This document shows, piece by piece, positions 22,860 through 31,507 of a stretch of 42,021 bases of DNA. How positions within the stretch are numbered: position 1 is the first letter of the stretch; each line of letters starts with the position of its first letter. The translations under genes and the position numbers were made by a program. The stretch is from Candidatus Roizmanbacteria bacterium CG_4_9_14_0_2_um_filter_38_17 (GTDB lineage Bacteria; Patescibacteriota; Microgenomatia; GCA-00278855), in contig PFSB01000008.1 in NCBI GenBank assembly GCA_002788855.1, positions 1 through 42,021 on the forward strand, written 5' to 3'. The notes under the pieces were generated by a model that was given only the letters and a program-made list of their open reading frames with translations, did not search any database and was not told the origin of the DNA.

Positions 22860-24302
22860 CTATTGAATATTATAGGCTATAATAACATCTCCTTTAATAA
22901 AATCAAGTTCTGAGGATACCCCAATTCCATATTCACCTCCCTGTTTTGCTTCATTGACCTCAACTTTTTGCTGCTTAATAGAGACTATTTTACCCCTAGA
23001 TATTTTTCCTTCATGCTCAACTTTAACCATATCCTTAAGTCTAAGGATACCTTGTTCCACTCTCACTCCAGCCACATTTACATCTCCAATGCTAAATTTA
23101 GCCAAAACCTTGGCCACGCCTGTGGCTACTTCTTCCGGTACGCTTGTTAACTCTTTAATTACATCTTCTACTTCCTCAATAAGTTGGTAAATAATTTTAT
23201 AAGTTCTTAAAATAATTTTTTGGTCTGCTGCTAATTGTGTTACAGCAGAATCTGCATCAACTTCAAACCCTATAACAGCAGCTTTTGAAACGATTGCAAA
23301 CTCTATATCATCACGATTAACATCTCCCACCCCTGAACGAATTACTTCAATTCCAACTGGTAACCCTTCCAACACAGATTCTAATGATCCATTTGAAGAA
23401 GATTTAACTATTAACTTCAATATTCCTTTCTTTTTATGAGTATCAGAAGTTGAATTAGTTTCCAACAATACTTTCGTAGAGGCATGTTCACCAACTCTTG
23501 TTACAACCGAACCGACTGGAACCAGTTTAGTAAAACCTAGTATTTCTACTGGTGAAGATGGTAAAACCTGATCTACTCTTTTTCCAAACTCATCAAGCAA
23601 TGCTTTAACTTTACCTTGAACATTTCCTGCCTTAATAATTTCTCTATTTCTTAAGGTACCATTTTTAACAATAATAGTTGTTAATATTCCAGATCTTTTA
23701 TCTAATTTAGATTCAACAACAACTCCCTCCAAATCACCTTGCGGGTTTGACATTAACCCTTGCATATCTGCTACTAAACCAATCATCTCCAATAACTCAT
23801 CAATGCCTTTACCGGTCTTGGCTGAAATATTAACCGCAACAGTATCTCCACCATAACCTTCACAAGCAACACCTACACGTAATAAATCTTTTTTTACTTT
23901 TTCTGGATCAGCTGCTGGCAAATCAGTTTTATTGATAGCAACTATCATGGGAGTTCCCGCTTCCTTAATATATTTAACTGATTCTTCCGTCTGGGGTTTA
24001 ACAGAATCATCAGCCGCTACTACCAAAATAGCTATATCAGCAACAACCGCTCCACGACTCCTCATCTTAGAAAAAGCTTCATGACCAGGAGTGTCTATAA
24101 AAGTAATTTTTGTGGGTGACACGTCTATCTGATACGCACCAATTCCTTGGGTAATTCCACCAGCCTCACGTTCTACAACTCTTGTTTTACGGATATAGTC
24201 AAGAAGAGAAGTTTTTCCGTGATCAACATGACCTAATACTGCTACAATTGGCGGTCTCTTACTAGAACTAGTTGCTGGTTTTTTTTCTTTTTTACTTGCC
24301 AT
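22860..24302 (-). CDS. infB: translation initiation factor IF-2
   Basis: IF-2 brings initiator tRNA to the ribosome with GTP. The 480-residue form has almost no N-terminal extension. The GTPase domain starts at residue 20 with GHVDHGKT (24-31), then DTPGHEAF, and NKTD for base recognition. The beta-barrel domain II and the C-terminal domains III and IV follow (IIYQLIEEVEDVI and the DMVKVEHEGKISRGKI type). Bacterial IF-2 in model species is 740-890 residues; short forms are common in CPR genomes. It follows nusA by 34 bases and overlaps or abuts the next gene. Confidence 0.97.
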   Translation of the reverse strand: MASKKEKKPATSSSKRPPIVAVLGHVDHGKTSLLDYIRKTRVVEREAGGITQGIGAYQIDVSPTKITFIDTPGHEAFSKMRSRGAVVADIAILVVAADDSVKPQTEESVKYIKEAGTPMIVAINKTDLPAADPEKVKKDLLRVGVACEGYGGDTVAVNISAKTGKGIDELLEMIGLVADMQGLMSNPQGDLEGVVVESKLDKRSGILTTIIVKNGTLRNREIIKAGNVQGKVKALLDEFGKRVDQVLPSSPVEILGFTKLVPVGSVVTRVGEHASTKVLLETNSTSDTHKKKGILKLIVKSSSNGSLESVLEGLPVGIEVIRSGVGDVNRDDIEFAIVSKAAVIGFEVDADSAVTQLAADQKIILRTYKIIYQLIEEVEDVIKELTSVPEEVATGVAKVLAKFSIGDVNVAGVRVEQGILRLKDMVKVEHEGKISRGKIVSIKQQKVEVNEAKQGGEYGIGVSSELDFIKGDVIIAYNIQ

Positions 24303-24336
24303 TTTTTTATTGGAAAATTAGTTAACAACATGTTAC

Positions 24337-25386
24337 TTATTTTTCCTCACTTACTTCATCATTTTTTAACTGTTTCTTCTCTTTCTCGTCTCCGCCAGAA
24401 GCATCGCGAATATCTATCTTATACCCTACAAGCTGTGCAGCAAGACGAACATTTTGACCATTTCTACCAATTGCCAGTGATAATTGATCTTCAGGTGCTA
24501 ATACTAGAGCGTGTTTCTCTTCCTCATTTATCTTAACCGTTAATTCATCAGCTGGAGCTAACGATTGGCGAATAAATTGTTCAATATTATCGCTCCAGGC
24601 AATAACATCTATTTTCTCTTCTCCTCCAAGCTCATTTATTACAGCTTGTACCCGAACACCTTTCTGACCAACACAAGAACCCACCGGATCTACTCCTTGC
24701 TGATCTGAAAATACAGCTATCTTTGTACGAGAACCAGCTTCACGAGCAGTAGCTTTAATTTGAACAGCACCTTGAGCAACCTCAGGAACCTCATTACGAA
24801 ACAAACCTTCAACTAAGCTCTTATCCCCGCGAGATACAATAATTTCATTACCACGGCGCCCCTCACGAATTTCTTTGACATATACAGCAATACGTTTATT
24901 CTTCGAATAGTCTTCAGAGGGAATTTGTTCTCGAGGAGGCATTATTCCTTGTGCTCGACCAATATCTATTAATACATTTGGTCCATCAATCCGAAGTACC
25001 ATGCCATTTATTACTGTTCCTACTTTATCTTGGTAGTCAGTCATAATTGAAGATTTTTCTGCTTCACGCACTCTCTGCAATATTACTTGCTTAGCTGTTT
25101 GAGCTGCAATTCGCCCAAAGCCAGCAGGGGTAATATCTTTACCATCTTGAACTAGTTTTGCCCCACCAGTAACTGGATCGAGCTTGATCTTAATAGTTTC
25201 TTCAAACTCCTCACTATTCTCTGCATTTTCGTCATCTTTAAGATCTGGTTCATCAGTTCCATAGTCCTTATGATAAGCAGCCAGTATTGCCTGCTCGATA
25301 GATTCAAGAACAACCTTTGGATCAATGCCTCTTTCGGAGGCAACCTGATTCAATGCTAACGCAAACTCTGATCGTACTATTGCCAT
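24337..25386 (-). CDS. nusA: transcription factor NusA
   Basis: NusA binds RNA polymerase and nascent RNA and modulates pausing, termination and antitermination. The 349-residue protein has the N-terminal RNAP-binding domain ([20 protein letters not shown]), an S1 domain ([22 protein letters not shown]), and two KH domains ([27 protein letters not shown] type and [24 protein letters not shown]). An acidic insertion, [19 protein letters not shown], sits at about 44-62. The C-terminal repeats found in E. coli NusA are absent, as in most bacteria. It heads the nusA-infB-nrnA-like group, but rimP, which usually comes first, is not here. Confidence 0.96.
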   Translation of the reverse strand: [349 protein letters not shown]

Positions 25387-25430
25387 ATGTAAATAATAAA
25401 TAAGACGGGCAACAAACCCACCTACGCTTC

Positions 25431-25459
25431 ATTTTAACAAAACTAGCCCATTTGAGCAA
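25431..25459 (-). promoter_or_regulatory. promoter of nusA-infB
   Basis: On the minus strand TTGCTC (25454-25459), a 17-base spacer and TAAAAT (25431-25436). It predicts a leader of about 38 bases before the nusA ATG. The -35 box lies inside a small palindrome (TTGAGC-AA-GCTCAA, 25452-25465). Confidence 0.5.
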
Positions 25460-25525
25460 GCTCAAGCTATATATGACCAGGGTATACTCAAATATTAACC
25501 TAATTGTATACGGAAGTAATAATCT

Positions 25526-26065
25526 TTATTTTGCTACAAGCTTTTTAACTTTTTTTGCTACACTAAAACAAAACTCTAAGTCATTCTTACTATACTCCCT
25601 TTCCATTTCAGCAAGACCACCAAGATGAAGCCTGTTTCTTAACTCTCTCACATTATCTATCTCTATCTTAAGTTTAGCTGACTTAACTATTTTATACTTA
25701 AAACATAAATCTGTAACACGCACAAAATCAAGTTTACTTAAATTTCGCTCTTCCTTCTTACGAAATCCTGATATCACTTCCTCAGAATCACTTATTGGAT
25801 AAATTACTCTAATATTTAAGTATTTCCACTCATCAATTAATACCACACTTTTCCCATTGCAAACATTTCTAAACTTCCACAGTAAAAGAGCTTCAATAAT
25901 TGAAGCAGTATGAATAATTATCGTTTTTCTTAAACTACTAACCAAGGTTTTCTTATTCTCGTATGATTGTGACTCTGAAAGCGCCAAGAGATCAACAACA
26001 TGAACAAACGCTAAATCTAAATTATTTTGAAGAATCCTATCATCAACAAATGGAAAATTACTCAT
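25526..26065 (-). CDS. HEPN-like putative RNase/toxin
   Basis: A 179-residue mostly helical protein. Near the C-terminus is DNVRELRNRLHLGGL, where R140 or R143/N144 and H147 give the R-N-x(n)-H signature of HEPN ribonucleases. The earlier helices (IIIHTASIIEALLLWKFRN) also fit a HEPN four-helix bundle. The ATG overlaps the stop of the preceding 62-residue gene (TAATG), so translation is coupled, as in toxin-antitoxin pairs. I infer a HEPN toxin with a new small partner; the family itself I do not recognise. The pair lies between dnaJ and nusA, two core operons, with a dispersed hairpin repeat next to it, which suggests insertion. Confidence 0.65.
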   Translation of the reverse strand: MSNFPFVDDRILQNNLDLAFVHVVDLLALSESQSYENKKTLVSSLRKTIIIHTASIIEALLLWKFRNVCNGKSVVLIDEWKYLNIRVIYPISDSEEVISGFRKKEERNLSKLDFVRVTDLCFKYKIVKSAKLKIEIDNVRELRNRLHLGGLAEMEREYSKNDLEFCFSVAKKVKKLVAK

Positions 26066-26253
26066 TAAGCATCTGCGTCTCTAAGCATTCCTGACAACGA
26101 GGGATAGCCTTTTTGCTGCAGATAATTACCAAGTTTCATATCAGAACGAACCCCTAAGTCTACACTGTATTTCTTTTCTATAGTGCCAATCTTCATATCA
26201 CTTCTAACCGATCGGTATACTCCTTTACTAGTGCGTGAACGATTACTTTTCAT
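26065..26253 (-). CDS. 62-residue partner of the HEPN-like protein (putative antitoxin)
   Basis: A short basic protein with an internal repeat: VRSDMKIGTIEKKYSVDLG is followed by VRSDMKLGNYLQQKG. The C-terminus, YPSLSGMLRDADA, looks like a short helix that could bind a partner. A TAGAAT box lies 6 bases before the ATG. Its stop overlaps the start of the HEPN-like gene. Gene order (small basic gene first, HEPN gene second, coupled) fits an antitoxin-toxin pair. No known antitoxin family is recognised. Confidence 0.6.
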   Translation of the reverse strand: MKSNRSRTSKGVYRSVRSDMKIGTIEKKYSVDLGVRSDMKLGNYLQQKGYPSLSGMLRDADA

Positions 26254-26259
26254 GCTTTA

Positions 26260-26265
26260 ATTCTA
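26260..26265 (-). promoter_or_regulatory. -10 box of the HEPN cassette
   Basis: TAGAAT on the minus strand, 6 bases before the ATG of the 62-residue gene. No clear -35. The arrangement predicts a leaderless transcript for the cassette. Confidence 0.45.
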
Positions 26266-26296
26266 CCATAATTTCTGGCAAACTCACTTTTTCTGC

Positions 26297-26327
26297 ACTG
26301 GATTCCCAGTCAAGCTGGGAATTACAG
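26297..26327. repeat. dispersed 31-bp hairpin repeat, copy 1
   Basis: ACTGG, then arms ATTCCCAG and CTGGGAAT around the loop TCAAG, then TACAG. The same 31-bp layout and loop occur at 35763-35793 with a different but fully paired stem. It lies after dnaJ and before the HEPN cassette and may double as the dnaJ terminator. Confidence 0.75.
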
Positions 26328-26338
26328 AGGCGGGCAAC

Positions 26339-27193
26339 CTACTCTATCTCTTGGAGCTGTTTTAAAAGCTCTTTTTGACGGCTAGTAAGCTTTTTTGGAA
26401 CTTGAATATTTAGCTTTATATACAGATCTCCCTTTGTTGAACGCCTGGGATAGGCAAGTCCCTTACCAGATAATCTGATTAATGTTCCAGGTTGAGTACC
26501 GGGTCTTACCTTAACCTTAATTGGTTTATCTAATGTTTCTACTTCCATCTGAATACCTAATGCTGCCTGAGTAAAGCTAATATCTTTTTCTACTATGATA
26601 TCTTGCCCACGCCGCTTAAATTTTGGATGCACTCCAACTTGTATAACTAAATCAAAGTCGTCAAAGCGAATCTGGGTTCCATCGGCTACCCCAGGAGGAA
26701 TCTTAACTTTTCTATTCTTTCCTTGAATTACAAATTCTTTTTCTACACCCTTAGCTGCTTCCATAAATTCAATCTTTGTCCTATAAGCTGCTCGTGGTTG
26801 ATAAGACCTTGCTCCACCAAACGGAGAAGCTCCTCCAAAAAATTGCTCAAATATGTCAAATGGATCTGAGAATCCTTTGCCCCCTCCAAATATATCTTCA
26901 AATCCCGCTCCTCCAGCGCTACTGTAGGTATAGTTGAAAGGACCTTGTTGACCCGCCGCACTTCCACCTTTAAATGCATCTTCTCCAAACTGATCATACA
27001 TCTGCCGCTTTTTAGGATCTGAAAGAACTTCATACGCCTGATTTATCTCTTTAAATTTAGCTTCCGCTGCTTTCTTATCTACTTCTTTATGCTTATCTGG
27101 GTGCCATCTTAGAGCCATTTTGCGGTAAGCCTTTTTCATTTCATCCGCCGTGGCTGACCTACCTACACCTAGTATTGAATAATAATCTGCCAT
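26339..27193 (-). CDS. dnaJ: DnaJ/CbpA-type co-chaperone without zinc finger
   Basis: The 284-residue J-protein stimulates DnaK ATPase. The J domain has WHPDKHK with HPD at 31-33, followed by a Gly/Phe-rich stretch (about 72-125: [22 protein letters not shown]). The C-terminal peptide-binding domains begin near 135. No CxxCxGxG zinc motifs are present, so this is the class B (CbpA-like) form rather than classical DnaJ. It is the last gene of the hrcA-grpE-dnaK-dnaJ order, but is separated from dnaK by a terminator-like hairpin whose T-run ends just before its ATG. Confidence 0.93.
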   Translation of the reverse strand: MADYYSILGVGRSATADEMKKAYRKMALRWHPDKHKEVDKKAAEAKFKEINQAYEVLSDPKKRQMYDQFGEDAFKGGSAAGQQGPFNYTYSSAGGAGFEDIFGGGKGFSDPFDIFEQFFGGASPFGGARSYQPRAAYRTKIEFMEAAKGVEKEFVIQGKNRKVKIPPGVADGTQIRFDDFDLVIQVGVHPKFKRRGQDIIVEKDISFTQAALGIQMEVETLDKPIKVKVRPGTQPGTLIRLSGKGLAYPRRSTKGDLYIKLNIQVPKKLTSRQKELLKQLQEIE

Positions 27194-27200
27194 TTTTTTG

Positions 27201-27227
27201 TATTAAAAAAGCGCGACTATCGCGCTT
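27201..27227 (-). terminator. intrinsic terminator between dnaK and dnaJ
   Basis: On the minus strand the stem AAGCGCGA/TCGCGCTT (8 bp, loop TAG, 27209-27227) is followed at once by a T-run (27205-27210 partly in the stem). The dnaJ ATG lies about 8 bases after it. It should cut transcription from dnaK and lower dnaJ relative to dnaK, unless read-through or an extra promoter supplies dnaJ. Confidence 0.75.
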
Positions 27228-27255
27228 ACCAAAATTACACAACCTAAACTAATAA

Positions 27256-29163
27256 TTAGTCCTCAACAACTTCTCCTTCTTCAACATCCCCATCAACTTT
27301 ATTAGGATCAGCTTTTGCAGGTTCTTCTTTATCTAACTCATTATTTTCTTTAGTTTCTTCTTTCTCCTGTTGTTCCTTATTTAAAACTTCTCCCACTTTA
27401 GATAACGACTGTGATAACTCTTCAATCTTTGTAGTTATTTCATCTTTTTCTCCCTTTTCAAGAATTTCTTTAAGCTCCTTAATTTTGTCTTCAATTTCTT
27501 TTTTATCCTCCTTTTTAATCTTATCCTTAGACTCACGCAAGGTTTTTTCAGCAGTATATATAACTGTTTCTGCTTGATTCTTTATCTCTATTGTTTCCTG
27601 CTCTTTTTTATCTTCCTCTGCATGTTCTTCGGCTTCTTTTTTCATCTTCTCAACTTCTTCCTCAGACAATCCAGTTGCTCCTTTAATTTGAATGCTTTGC
27701 TCCTTGCCAGTTGCTTTATCCTTAGCCTTAACCTTTAAAATACCATCAGCATCAAGATCAAACTCAACCTCGACCTGCGGTACACCACGCGGCGAAGGAG
27801 GAATTCCGTCTAAAACAAATCTTCCCAACGACTTATTATCCACTGCTCTTGGTCGCTCACCCTGCAACACATGAATCTCAACCTGTGTTTGATTATCTGC
27901 AGCTGTAGAAAACACCTGGCTTTTAGAAGTTGGAATTGTAGTATTGCGCTCAATAAGTGGTGTTTTTACTCCCCCCAATGTTTCTAATCCCAAAGTCAAT
28001 GGTGTAACGTCAAGCAATAATACGTCTTTAACATCTCCCATCAATATCCCAGCCTGAATTGCTGCACCAGCAGCCACCACTTCATCTGGATTAATCCCCT
28101 TATGTGGTTCTTTGCCAAAAAATTTACCAACTTCCTCCTGGATTTTGGGCATCCTTGTCATTCCACCAACCAAAATAATCTCATCGATCTTAGATTTTTC
28201 TTTACCAGAATCTTTCAGACATTCTTTAACAGGTTCAAACGACTTGAGCACCAAGTCTGATACTAAATCTTCCAGTTTCGCTCTAGTTAACTTGGTAACT
28301 AAATGAAGTGGCCCATCAGCGCCTTGGGTAATAAATGGCAAGTTAATCTCCGCATCAGAACTCGTAGAAAGCTCTATTTTTGCTTTTTCTGCGGCTTCCC
28401 GCAACCTCTGTAAGGCTTGTTTATCCTTCTTAAGATCTATATTATGTTCTTTCTTAAAACTATCAGCTAAGAAATTTATAATTTTTTGGTCAAAGTCATC
28501 TCCTCCTAGATGAGTGTCCCCATTGGTCGCCTTAACTTCATATACTCCTTCATCAAGCTCAAGAATAGTAATATCAAAAGTTCCTCCACCTAAATCATAG
28601 ACGGCTACCGTATGTGAATGTTTTTTGTCCAGTCCATACGCTAGAGCAGCCGCAGTTGGTTCATTTAAAATACGCTTTACTTTAAGCCCAGCTATTTCAC
28701 CTGCTTCTTTTGTTGCTTGCCTTTGGGAATCATCAAAGTATGCAGGAACTGTTATAACAGCTTCTTCGACTTTCTCTCCAAGATAATTTTCTGCATCTTT
28801 TTTTAACTTTGAAAGAATCATGGCAGAAATTTCTTGCGGTGCATATTCTTTGCCTTCAACTTCCACAACCGCAAGATTATTTTTTCCTTTAATAACCTTA
28901 TATGGCAGCCACTCCTTATCTTTCTGCACAGATTTATCATCAAATCTGCGCCCCATAAGTCGCTTGATTGAAAAAATAATCTGTTCAGGTTTTAAGACTT
29001 GTTGACGTTTAGCAACGTCTCCCACGACTCGTTTAATTGGGTCCACCACGGACGGCACAATATTTCTTCCTTCTGAAGAAGGGATCATCTTAGATTCGCC
29101 ACCTTCCATCACGGCTATAGCTGAATTAGTTGTTCCTAGATCTATTCCTACTATTTTTGTCAT
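27256..29163 (-). CDS. dnaK: chaperone DnaK (Hsp70)
   Basis: The 635-residue Hsp70 is of normal length. The nucleotide-binding domain shows [13 protein letters not shown] (5-17), [15 protein letters not shown] and [14 protein letters not shown]. The substrate domain carries [17 protein letters not shown] and the interdomain linker region. The lid is followed by an acidic, Glu/Lys-rich tail that ends in EEGEVVED instead of the classic EEVD-like DnaK tail (EVKDKK in E. coli). It folds newly made and stress-damaged proteins with DnaJ and GrpE, whose genes flank it. It starts 3 bases after the grpE stop. Confidence 0.98.
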   Translation of the reverse strand: MTKIVGIDLGTTNSAIAVMEGGESKMIPSSEGRNIVPSVVDPIKRVVGDVAKRQQVLKPEQIIFSIKRLMGRRFDDKSVQKDKEWLPYKVIKGKNNLAVVEVEGKEYAPQEISAMILSKLKKDAENYLGEKVEEAVITVPAYFDDSQRQATKEAGEIAGLKVKRILNEPTAAALAYGLDKKHSHTVAVYDLGGGTFDITILELDEGVYEVKATNGDTHLGGDDFDQKIINFLADSFKKEHNIDLKKDKQALQRLREAAEKAKIELSTSSDAEINLPFITQGADGPLHLVTKLTRAKLEDLVSDLVLKSFEPVKECLKDSGKEKSKIDEIILVGGMTRMPKIQEEVGKFFGKEPHKGINPDEVVAAGAAIQAGILMGDVKDVLLLDVTPLTLGLETLGGVKTPLIERNTTIPTSKSQVFSTAADNQTQVEIHVLQGERPRAVDNKSLGRFVLDGIPPSPRGVPQVEVEFDLDADGILKVKAKDKATGKEQSIQIKGATGLSEEEVEKMKKEAEEHAEEDKKEQETIEIKNQAETVIYTAEKTLRESKDKIKKEDKKEIEDKIKELKEILEKGEKDEITTKIEELSQSLSKVGEVLNKEQQEKEETKENNELDKEEPAKADPNKVDGDVEEGEVVED

Positions 29164-29166
29164 ATT

Positions 29167-29628
29167 TTAAGTATATACTCTTACTTCTGCTGGGCGCAAC
29201 ACGCGTTCCTTATATTTAAATCCTGCCCTTAACACTTCTGCTACAACGCCAATTTTTTTACCTGATTCTGCCTTAATTCCATCAATCGCCTCCATCACTT
29301 CCGGATCAAACTTAGATCCAGCCTCAAGCTCAATTTTGCTAACTCCTTCTTGAGAAAGTGTATCATCGAATTGCTTTAATATCAATTGTACACCACTTGT
29401 CTCCTCAAGATGATCTATTGCTCTAACCAATGCATCGCGCACAGGCAAAAAAGCTGTTATAAGTTTCGAATTTGCATATTTAGCAAAATCTTCTTTTTCA
29501 CGTATCACTCGTGCTTGCAGATTTCTGTAATCTGCTACAGCCCTTTTCATTTGGTCTTCGGCCAGTTTCACCCTGTTCTCAACCAGTTTTACTTGGTCTT
29601 CCTTATTATATTTTATTTTTTTTACCAT
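29167..29628 (-). CDS. grpE: nucleotide exchange factor GrpE
   Basis: About 153 residues. A charged coiled coil comes first (NRVKLAEDQMKRAVADYRNLQARV), then the GrpE beta domain with the hallmark GVSKIELEAGSKFDPEVMEAI, GVVAEVLRAGFKYKERVLRPAEVRV. It releases ADP from DnaK. I place the start at ATG 29628, which overlaps the hrcA stop (TC-ATG-GTAA) by 7 bases. The open frame continues upstream but that part is hrcA sequence in another frame. The protein is a little shorter than E. coli GrpE (197), mainly at the N-terminus. Confidence 0.94.
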   Translation of the reverse strand: MVKKIKYNKEDQVKLVENRVKLAEDQMKRAVADYRNLQARVIREKEDFAKYANSKLITAFLPVRDALVRAIDHLEETSGVQLILKQFDDTLSQEGVSKIELEAGSKFDPEVMEAIDGIKAESGKKIGVVAEVLRAGFKYKERVLRPAEVRVYT

Positions 29629-30347
29629 GATGCTACCTCTCCAAGTAAACGCGCACAATAATCTACAGTTGGTACGAGCTTGCGATACTGCAAACGTCTT
29701 GGCCCTACAACTCCAATATATATTTTACGTCCTTGGCTTAATTGTACAGGTGCAAAGATAAATGAATAAGGATTAAAGATTTCATCTTTTAACTCTGGTC
29801 CAATAAATATTCGAGTTCCCTCTTCTCCCATCTGAGAAAAAACATCATCCCAGCGTTCAAATTCATCCAACATTAATAATAAATTACGTGTAATATCTAT
29901 ATCATAAAACTCTGGCATATTTAACACATTACCCGCACCAGAATAATATAAATTACCATCTTCAACAGCTATAACTGAAAGCGTATTCGTGGCTGCTGCC
30001 AGAGCTCTTGTTAAATTACGAAGCATCTTATCAGACTGATGCCTTGAATCCCAAATTTTCTCTTTAATGGAGACTTCGTCTGCTACGCTCATATCCTGTG
30101 TCTGCATTAATTCTTTCACATATAGTTGAAGTGCTTTTGATGTAGGAATGCGTCCAGCAGATGTATGTGGTTGCTTAAGATAGCCTGCCGCATCCAATGC
30201 TGCCGTTTCGTTGCGAATAGTTGCAGGAGAAACACCAAGATCATACTTTTTTTCCAGCGTAACAGAACCCACTGGCTCAGCAGTATCTATGTACTCCTCA
30301 ATCAGAACTTTCAAAATTTGAGTCTGTCTTTCACTCAATGTATCCAT
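29622..30347 (-). CDS. hrcA: heat-inducible transcription repressor HrcA (short form)
   Basis: HrcA binds the CIRCE operator and represses heat-shock genes. The 241-residue protein keeps the winged-helix N-terminus (LSERQTQILKVLIEEYIDTAEPVGSVTL) with the conserved VSPATIRNETAALDAAGYLKQPHTSAGRIPTSK type segment. The GAF-like and C-terminal parts (GVVGPRRLQYRKLVPTVDYCARLLGE) are present. It is about 100 residues shorter than B. subtilis HrcA; the insertion domain appears trimmed. A CIRCE-like site overlaps its own promoter. It heads the grpE-dnaK operon, overlapping grpE by 7 bases, so the operon is probably self-regulated. Confidence 0.95.
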   Translation of the reverse strand: MDTLSERQTQILKVLIEEYIDTAEPVGSVTLEKKYDLGVSPATIRNETAALDAAGYLKQPHTSAGRIPTSKALQLYVKELMQTQDMSVADEVSIKEKIWDSRHQSDKMLRNLTRALAAATNTLSVIAVEDGNLYYSGAGNVLNMPEFYDIDITRNLLLMLDEFERWDDVFSQMGEEGTRIFIGPELKDEIFNPYSFIFAPVQLSQGRKIYIGVVGPRRLQYRKLVPTVDYCARLLGEVASW

Positions 30348-30349
30348 AA

Positions 30350-30376
30350 TTAGCAGAATAATACCACGACTGCTAA
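30350..30376. promoter_or_regulatory. CIRCE-like HrcA operator
   Basis: TTAGCAGAA-N9-GACTGCTAA: the outer six bases of both half-sites match the CIRCE consensus TTAGCACTC-N9-GAGTGCTAA exactly with the correct 9-base spacer. The right half matches 8 of 9, the left 6 of 9. It ends 2 bases before the hrcA start codon and covers the -10 box, as expected for a repressor site. Confidence 0.85.
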
Positions 30377-30387
30377 TTCCCTGTCAA
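30358..30387 (-). promoter_or_regulatory. promoter of the hrcA-grpE-dnaK operon
   Basis: On the minus strand a consensus TTGACA (30382-30387), an 18-base spacer and TATTAT (30358-30363), 10 bases before the ATG. The leader is predicted to be very short or absent. The CIRCE-like operator overlaps the spacer and -10 box. The REP-like palindrome copy 3 starts 8 bases upstream of the -35 box. Confidence 0.75.
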
Positions 30388-30395
30388 CACTTTAC

Positions 30396-30423
30396 TAACA
30401 CCCGGTGTTAACACCGGGTGTTA
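30396..30423. repeat. REP-like palindrome, copy 3 (28 bp)
   Basis: A perfect 28-bp palindrome with half-site TAACACCCGGTGTT. It shares the inner 26 bp of the palindromes flanking the transposase at 13.5-14.3 kb. The outer bases differ. It lies between mltG and the hrcA promoter, about 16 kb from the transposase. Confidence 0.85.
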
Positions 30424-30553
30424 AATTCATTTTGAGTACAAAATCTGCATGCTGCTTAGGATTTACAACCTCGGGGGTTACGGAGCTTTTACTAGTTATT
30501 TTATTTACTTAACTTAAGGCAAAGCCTTGTCTAGCCTTGAAATTCACTTATTA

Positions 30554-31507
30554 TCAGAGGTATTTTTGGATATTCAAAAGGTGTTCGTCGTAGGTTTCGG
30601 AAAAATGAGTTGTTCCATCTGCTTCAGAGACATAATAAATATAGTTGGTATTAGCAGGATTAAGCACTGCTTTTATTGCAGCAAGTCCTGGATTAGCAAT
30701 TGGTCCTGGAGGAAGACCGGTGTTTAGATATGTATTATAAGGAGAATCTAACTCTTTATCTAGAGAGAGAGCTTGGGGCCACCATTTACCAGTTGCCTCA
30801 TCGTATCCCTTAATATACTGTAGGGTAGCATCTGCCTGTAATGGCATACCAATTTCTAACCTATTTAACAATACCGATGCTACTTTAGGCCTATCATTAG
30901 CAAAACGAGCCTCTCTCTCTACAATCGAAGCAATTGTTATTATTTGATGAAGCGAGTATGGTGAATTGGCAATTTGAGCAGCTAATTCTTCCTTAATCTT
31001 AGTTTCAAAGTTTCGATTAAATATAGCTAAAACTACTTCTGCAGATGCCTCCTTGGGTATAAGATAAGTGTCTGGAAACATGTATCCTTCTTTGGCAAGT
31101 GCTAAAAACTCAATCTCTGGAATTCCTAGTTCTTGAGATATTCGCATTGCAACTTCACCACTGCGCCAGCCTTCGGGAATAGTAATCCAAGAATCAATGG
31201 TTCCATGCGTTAACCCATCTGCCACTTCCCGCGCACTCATGGAGGGCGATAAACGAAAATCCCCCGCTTGAATACCTTTTGCTATGTCATTAAGTCGCAC
31301 GATAATGAAAAATCCCAGGGGACTTCTAATAAGTCCTTCTTCTTTAAGTCGCGCTGCTATACTGCGTACACCTTCACCCTTTTTAACCACAAAAATAACC
31401 GCTTGGGAAGATTGATTAACAGGAGAAGTGGATTCTTTATACCAAATTAACAACCCTCCTACTACTAATAGGGCTATAACCGTCGCAACTGTTAGTCTAT
31501 TTTTCAA
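30554..31507 (-). CDS. mltG: endolytic transglycosylase MltG
   Basis: MltG cuts nascent glycan strands in the inner-membrane face of peptidoglycan synthesis. The 317-residue protein has an N-terminal membrane anchor (about 5-22), a LysM-like module (VVKKGEGVRSIAARLKEEGLI, 40-60), a linker and the YceG catalytic domain. Catalytic glutamate E197 lies in ASIVEREA, with YNTY and GLPPGPIANPG further on. The start is a TTG at 31507, since no suitable ATG precedes the membrane helix. The gene overlaps the end of the phosphorylase gene by 11 bases, so the two are probably co-translated. It is the last gene of the surface/phosphorylase cluster. Confidence 0.95.
   Translation of the reverse strand: MKNRLTVATVIALLVVGGLLIWYKESTSPVNQSSQAVIFVVKKGEGVRSIAARLKEEGLIRSPLGFFIIVRLNDIAKGIQAGDFRLSPSMSAREVADGLTHGTIDSWITIPEGWRSGEVAMRISQELGIPEIEFLALAKEGYMFPDTYLIPKEASAEVVLAIFNRNFETKIKEELAAQIANSPYSLHQIITIASIVEREARFANDRPKVASVLLNRLEIGMPLQADATLQYIKGYDEATGKWWPQALSLDKELDSPYNTYLNTGLPPGPIANPGLAAIKAVLNPANTNYIYYVSEADGTTHFSETYDEHLLNIQKYL

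Noticed and set aside
30424-30553. Possible tRNA or small RNA between mltG and hrcA
   Set aside because: Small hairpins (for example AAGGC-AAA-GCCTT and ATTTTG-TACT-CAAAAT) are present, but no cloverleaf, T-loop sequence or clear promoter/terminator pair.
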